The position numbers were made by a program, and so were the translations under genes. From Chitinophaga arvensicola (lineage in GTDB: Bacteria > Bacteroidota > Bacteroidia > Chitinophagales > Chitinophagaceae), in the NCBI RefSeq assembly GCF_900110835.1, contig NZ_FOJG01000002.1, forward strand, positions 1,516,979 through 1,580,978: a stretch of DNA of 64,000 bases, written 5' to 3'. Positions within the stretch are counted from its first letter, which is position 1. Every line of letters starts with the position of its first letter. A model generated the notes under the pieces. That model ran no database searches and had not been told where the DNA came from. It saw nothing but the letters and a program-made list of their open reading frames with translations. Shown piece after piece: positions 60,400 to 64,000 of the stretch.

Positions 60400-61338
60400 A
60401 TGATCCAGTATTTTACAAATATAGACTCCAAAACTGTAGAAATACATCAGCCTGAAAACGGCGCCTGGGTTAATATTACCCCTCCGCTCAAACAGGCCGA
60501 ATTTGAACAGTTGTCAGAAGAACTCGATATTCCCCTGGACTTCCTCACGGACTCCCTGGATATTGACGAAAAATCGAGGTTTGAACTAGAAGACAATGTA
60601 AAACTCATTGTCCTGAAAACCCCTACCGAAAATAATTCGATCAACGAAAGCGAGGCCTACTACATTACCATCCCCATCGTGATTATCCTGACCCACCATC
60701 AGATCATCACCGTAAACTCATTCGATAATACTGCCATCAAAAAATTCCTGAATACTTTTCACAACCGCTCCCCGGAGAAAAGGAATATGATGGTGCTGAA
60801 AATATTTGAAAAGGTGGTTATCAATTTCCTGGATTATCTCAAGGAAATCAACCAGCGCAGGAATATGCTCGAAGCAAAACTCTACGATTCCAACCGGAAT
60901 GAAGAACTGCTCGGTATCATGCGTATTCAGAAAAGCCTGGTGTACTTCGTAACCGCCCTGCGCAGCAATGAACTGCTGCTCATGAAACTGGAACGTACCA
61001 ACTTCCTCGGCCTGAATGAAGATGAAAAGGAATTCCTGCAGGATCTGATCGTAGATACCTCACAGGCGCTGGAAATGGCCAACGTATACACCAACATCCT
61101 CAGTAGTACCATGGATGCTTTTGCCAGTATCATTTCCAATAACCTGAACGTGGTGATGAAGCGGCTTACCTCCATTACCATCATCCTTACCTTTCCCATG
61201 CTGGTGGCCAGTATCTATGGCATGAACGTAGATATTCCCTATCAGCACACCCTGCACGCCTTCTACATCCCAATTATCCTGTCTATCGCCATTTCAGTGG
61301 TGATCAGCTGGTATTTTATGAAGAAGAAATGGTTTTAG
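60400..61338 (+). CDS. CorA-family magnesium/divalent cation channel
   Basis: This 312-residue protein has an alpha/beta cytoplasmic domain (VNITPPLKQAEFEQLSEELD), a long stalk helix and two C-terminal membrane helices. The selectivity motif GMN at 274-276 (SIYGMNVDIPYQHTLHAF) and a basic C-terminal tail (FMKKKWF) match CorA. It imports magnesium or related ions as a pentamer. The NUDIX gene follows after 18 bases on the same strand. Confidence 0.93.
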   Translation: MIQYFTNIDSKTVEIHQPENGAWVNITPPLKQAEFEQLSEELDIPLDFLTDSLDIDEKSRFELEDNVKLIVLKTPTENNSINESEAYYITIPIVIILTHHQIITVNSFDNTAIKKFLNTFHNRSPEKRNMMVLKIFEKVVINFLDYLKEINQRRNMLEAKLYDSNRNEELLGIMRIQKSLVYFVTALRSNELLLMKLERTNFLGLNEDEKEFLQDLIVDTSQALEMANVYTNILSSTMDAFASIISNNLNVVMKRLTSITIILTFPMLVASIYGMNVDIPYQHTLHAFYIPIILSIAISVVISWYFMKKKWF

Positions 61339-61356
61339 GCCAATTTAATCAAGCAT

Positions 61357-61809
61357 ATGCAAACAGGATTTAACGTTAGAGTATACGGCATCATGATCAA
61401 CGATCAGCGACAGGTGCTCGTTAGCGATGAATATATCCGTGGGGGTTACTATACCAAATTCCCCGGCGGCGGACTTGAATTCGGGGAAGGAACCCTGGAA
61501 TGTATTGTCCGCGAATGGCAGGAAGAACTGGGGCAGGACGTGAAAGTGGTGGAACACATCTATACCACCGATTTCTTCCAGATCTCCGCATTCGACAATG
61601 AAACCCAGATTATCTCCATCTACTATCTCGTAACACCGTTGTCGCCCTTTGTGGCAAACGTAAGCACAAAGCCCTTCGACTTTACGGTACCCGAAGGCGT
61701 GGAGGAAGTGGAACGCGCCCGCTGGATCAATTGGGACGAGTTTTCTTCCGGCGTGATTACACTGCCGATCGATAAGGTGGTGGCGGATATAGTGAAAGCA
61801 AAATATTAG
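61357..61809 (+). CDS. NUDIX hydrolase
   Basis: This 150-residue protein has a complete NUDIX box starting at about residue 38 (GGGLEFGEGTLECIVREW, then QEELGQD), with the REWQEELG glutamates for magnesium. It hydrolyses a nucleoside-diphosphate-linked substrate, whose identity is unknown. It is probably co-transcribed with the CorA-like gene and ends at a strong bidirectional hairpin. Confidence 0.92.
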   Translation: MQTGFNVRVYGIMINDQRQVLVSDEYIRGGYYTKFPGGGLEFGEGTLECIVREWQEELGQDVKVVEHIYTTDFFQISAFDNETQIISIYYLVTPLSPFVANVSTKPFDFTVPEGVEEVERARWINWDEFSSGVITLPIDKVVADIVKAKY

Positions 61810-61823
61810 GCCGAAGCCCGATT

Positions 61824-61875
61824 AAAAAGAATGCCCCCCAAAAAGTATCAGACTTTCTGGGGGGCATTCTTTTTA
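61824..61875. terminator. bidirectional terminator
   Basis: A perfect 17-base stem (AAAAAGAATGCCCCCCA and its complement) sits between the convergent NUDIX and lipoprotein genes. Confidence 0.9.
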
Positions 61876-61888
61876 TATATTCCCTTAA

Positions 61889-62731
61889 TTAAGGCTTTAT
61901 GATGTAGCTATATTTATAGTCATTTATATATCCGCCTCTATTCCTGCTGAGGATCCCAATGTTGTTAGTTCCCTGTGCCGGTGTAGTGGCGGCAGTCATG
62001 TATACTTCATCATCCCACGTTAATTTGGTCACATTGTGATAGCTGAGGATGTAATTACCGTAAAGATTTGCCACCCTTTCTGCCAGCAACGGATTCTTTG
62101 ATAAATAAAGCGCCAGCGGATTATCATAAGATCCGTATTCCATCGTCTGAAAGGAGTTGGAAACAGGATCAGTACTGGAATATCTTCTGTAATGGCTTTG
62201 GGTGACGTTATTGTTATTATTGTACGTAAATTCAGTGTACTTGTAAACACGTTCCACCCCAAGGAAAAGAACAGTATCCGCATAGGCAAATTTTGTCATT
62301 TTGCCCATGGCATCCACTGTATAGACAGTGGTATCTGTTGCTACCCATGCGTTTCTCACGGGAAACCAACTCCTGGTGTATTGGGTAGCTTTTGCGCCAT
62401 TCCAGACAATGGAGTCCATATTGTGAAAATCACCTTGGGTATCAGAAGTTTCACCAGCAATTACTTTACCATTACTATCGTAAGTATACTTATAGGTACG
62501 CTTGAATCCGTCCGGCAAAAGTAGCCATCTTTCGGTGATCAGGTCGTTTTTATACACAAAGCTATCTACATACAGGTCTTTTTCACTAATTGTCTGAAGC
62601 AGGTATTCAGTGGGTTTCGGCTCCGGTTCGGGTTTCGGTTCTTCCTCTTTTTTCATGGTACACGCGGTAATGGTCATTACGAGCAGAACTGCTGAACAGG
62701 TCAGGGACAAAACATTTGCTGACTTAAACAT
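61889..62731 (-). CDS. lipoprotein of unknown function
   Basis: This 280-residue protein starts with a lipoprotein signal (SCSAVLLVMTITAC-like stretch: LTCSAVLLVMTITACTMKK, lipid on Cys24). A Pro-Glu-Lys linker (EEEPKPEPEPKPTEY) follows. The body is made of repeated strand pairs (YKYTYDSNGKVIAGETSDTQ, KYTEFTYNNNNNVTQSHYRR) like the YD-type or DUF4595-like beta sheets of Bacteroidota lipoproteins. The acidic residues after the Cys fit surface export in this phylum only loosely. No partner gene is seen. Confidence 0.8.
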   Translation of the reverse strand: MFKSANVLSLTCSAVLLVMTITACTMKKEEEPKPEPEPKPTEYLLQTISEKDLYVDSFVYKNDLITERWLLLPDGFKRTYKYTYDSNGKVIAGETSDTQGDFHNMDSIVWNGAKATQYTRSWFPVRNAWVATDTTVYTVDAMGKMTKFAYADTVLFLGVERVYKYTEFTYNNNNNVTQSHYRRYSSTDPVSNSFQTMEYGSYDNPLALYLSKNPLLAERVANLYGNYILSYHNVTKLTWDDEVYMTAATTPAQGTNNIGILSRNRGGYINDYKYSYIIKP

Positions 62732-62824
62732 AAATATAGGTTTTGGGTTTATTTACAAACTGGTGCTACATTCTTAATAAAGGCAGAATGGTCAAACATA
62801 TTGATTTCATTCTCACCTCAGTTG

Positions 62825-62832
62825 CAAAGGTA
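62825..62832 (-). promoter_or_regulatory. -7 element TACCTTTG for the lipoprotein gene
   Basis: On the minus strand a perfect TAnnTTTG stands 93 bases upstream of the lipoprotein ATG, implying a long leader. Confidence 0.4.
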
Positions 62833-62900
62833 GAAGTAAACTTTTATCTGTATTTCCTGAATTTTAACTAGATAGCTTCCCGCAAATAATCCCGCCTGAT

Positions 62901-63707
62901 TTATATACCCGGCACCGGCTCCTCCAGCGGATGCTCCTTCCCCATCGCTGCGGCCTTCATTCTCTTTGCAGTATCATGTCCCAGGTAACGTTCTATCCGG
63001 TGTTCCATTAAATAGATAACCGGTGTCAGTACTACTGCTACTACAAATTTATAACTGTAGTTCACCAGGCAGATAGCCAGTACCCGTTGCCAGCTCCAGT
63101 TGTTGCCCAGCTTAAACGCGATATATAATACAATAAAGCTGTCTACCAGCTGTGATACCACTGTAGAACCGGTAGCCCTTAACCACACATGTTTCTCTCC
63201 GGTACGTTTTTTAATTTTGTGAAACACCGTCACATCCACGATCTGGCTCACCAGGAAAGCAGTTAAACTACCCAGTATAATCCACATGCCTTGTCCGAAG
63301 ATACTGGAAAACGCATTTTGCATATCCGGGATCCCGGCATCCGCCTTGCTTCCTTTCCACCAGCTATCAGCTGGTACACTCATCGCTACCCAGAACATAA
63401 TAAACGCGTAAGAGATCAATCCTACCGCGATGTAGGAAATACGACGCACTGCCTTCGGCCCGAAATATTCGTTAACAATATCCGTCATCACAAATTCCAA
63501 CGGCCATAATAATACACCCGCTGTTAATGTATAAGACAATCCTGTCTGACCAAACAGGGTAAAGGTATGCACGGGCAATCCCAGTAATTTCTCCAGGGAA
63601 AATAGTTTACCACCAATACACTCCGCTATCAGCGCATTCGCCACAAAGAAACTGGTGAATATGAGGAACAGTTTGGTGGGTTTGTCGTTTAACAGATCTT
63701 TGATCAT
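62901..63707 (-). CDS. queuosine precursor transporter (YhhQ/VUT family)
   Basis: This 268-residue membrane protein has six or seven helices with the family blocks NALIAECIGGKLFSLEKLLG, VLLWPLEFVMTDIVNEYFGP, LGSLTAFLVSQIVDVTVFHK and TVVSQLVDSFIVLYIAF (acidic residues inside helices). It imports the queuine or preQ0/preQ1 precursor for tRNA modification. Its start overlaps the stop of the next upstream gene (ATGA), so they are translated together. Confidence 0.93.
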   Translation of the reverse strand: MIKDLLNDKPTKLFLIFTSFFVANALIAECIGGKLFSLEKLLGLPVHTFTLFGQTGLSYTLTAGVLLWPLEFVMTDIVNEYFGPKAVRRISYIAVGLISYAFIMFWVAMSVPADSWWKGSKADAGIPDMQNAFSSIFGQGMWIILGSLTAFLVSQIVDVTVFHKIKKRTGEKHVWLRATGSTVVSQLVDSFIVLYIAFKLGNNWSWQRVLAICLVNYSYKFVVAVVLTPVIYLMEHRIERYLGHDTAKRMKAAAMGKEHPLEEPVPGI

Positions 63708-63988
63708 CAGTAATTAACTATGAGTTGAAATATAAGGATGGCAATATTGAGCAAATATAACCAGGGAGGCAATGTTTTCCATTGTATTTTTTTTAACAAT
63801 AAAAACACACCTGTCAGGATACATATCAGGCCATTCAACGGAAAGGCAATCCCGACACCGAGTACCAGTATATGATTCACAACATTATCAAAAGAGTGAT
63901 CATATGCCGTAATACGCAGGATTTCGCTAATAATAAAACACAGATTGCATATAAATGCCACTTTTAACAGGAACCGGATCCAGCGCAT
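63707..63988 (-). CDS. small membrane protein, unrecognised
   Basis: This 93-residue protein has three predicted membrane helices (IRFLLKVAFICNLCFIISEI, ILVLGVGIAFPLNGLICIL, WLYLLNIAILIFQLIVNY). It overlaps the queuosine precursor transporter start by four bases, which suggests co-translation. I do not recognise a family. Homologs of this size often sit beside YhhQ in Bacteroidota only by operon structure, and no function can be stated. Confidence 0.7.
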   Translation of the reverse strand: MRWIRFLLKVAFICNLCFIISEILRITAYDHSFDNVVNHILVLGVGIAFPLNGLICILTGVFLLLKKIQWKTLPPWLYLLNIAILIFQLIVNY

Positions 63989-64000
63989 ATTGAAATTTCG

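Overview
The window is from a Bacteroidota chromosome, most like a member of the Chitinophagaceae (Chitinophaga-type). The signs are a FecI/FecR sigma/anti-sigma pair, promoters of the TAnnTTTG type, long FtsX/MacB-like permeases, a DUF2723 membrane protein, DUF1080 and Gfo/Idh/MocA proteins, and a GG-leader peptide cluster with a C39 exporter. The genus is inferred from gene content only.

Layout. 1-1.2 kb: FecR (cut by the window edge) and its ECF sigma factor. 1.2-7.8 kb: small regulator/enzyme pairs (aldo/keto reductase with HxlR; AraC with a TetX-like flavin monooxygenase and a SnoaL-like protein; Crp/Fnr; RidA; a beta-propeller-like protein). 7.9-19.3 kb: an AT-rich secreted-peptide island. 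It encodes an 87-aa precursor with a double-glycine leader, a (Ser-Gly)n tract and a six-cysteine core. Around it lie a C39 peptidase ABC exporter, an HlyD adaptor, a small HTH regulator, a VKOR-thioredoxin disulfide-forming fusion, a TlpA-like thioredoxin and three glycosyltransferases (duplicated GT25-like, GT8, GT11 fucosyltransferase). I infer a disulfide-rich, possibly O-glycosylated exported peptide. 19.3-21.5 kb: a hypothetical gene, then an HxlR regulator divergent from an epoxide-hydrolase-like enzyme.

21.5-35.1 kb: a modular array ending at an intact tRNA-Lys(TTT). About ten copies of a terminator hairpin, nearly all followed by a degenerate tRNA-Lys 3'-end-like core, divide the region into short modules with usually one gene each (FtsX permease, thioredoxin, membrane protein, KTSC-like, hypothetical, AlbA_2 remnant, YhcG/DUF1016 nuclease, AAA ATPase, KTSC-like copy, AlbA_2 ATPase). 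Two decayed tyrosine-integrase starts sit in the same relative position in two modules. I read this as serial integration of small tRNA-targeting elements, giving a cassette-like array.

35.2-64 kb: core-type chromosome with higher GC. It holds SDR, SAM hydrolase, ABM monooxygenase, DUF2723, a sugar isomerase-like secreted protein, a vWA/AAA pair, a second permease, a Gfo/Idh/MocA plus DUF1080 pair, a GNAT enzyme, a YtfJ-like protein, a BamA-like outer-membrane protein, an EptA-like phosphoethanolamine transferase, tRNA-Cys, nucleoside phosphorylase, DapF, a three-gene polysaccharide operon, CorA, NUDIX, a lipoprotein and a queuosine-precursor transporter.
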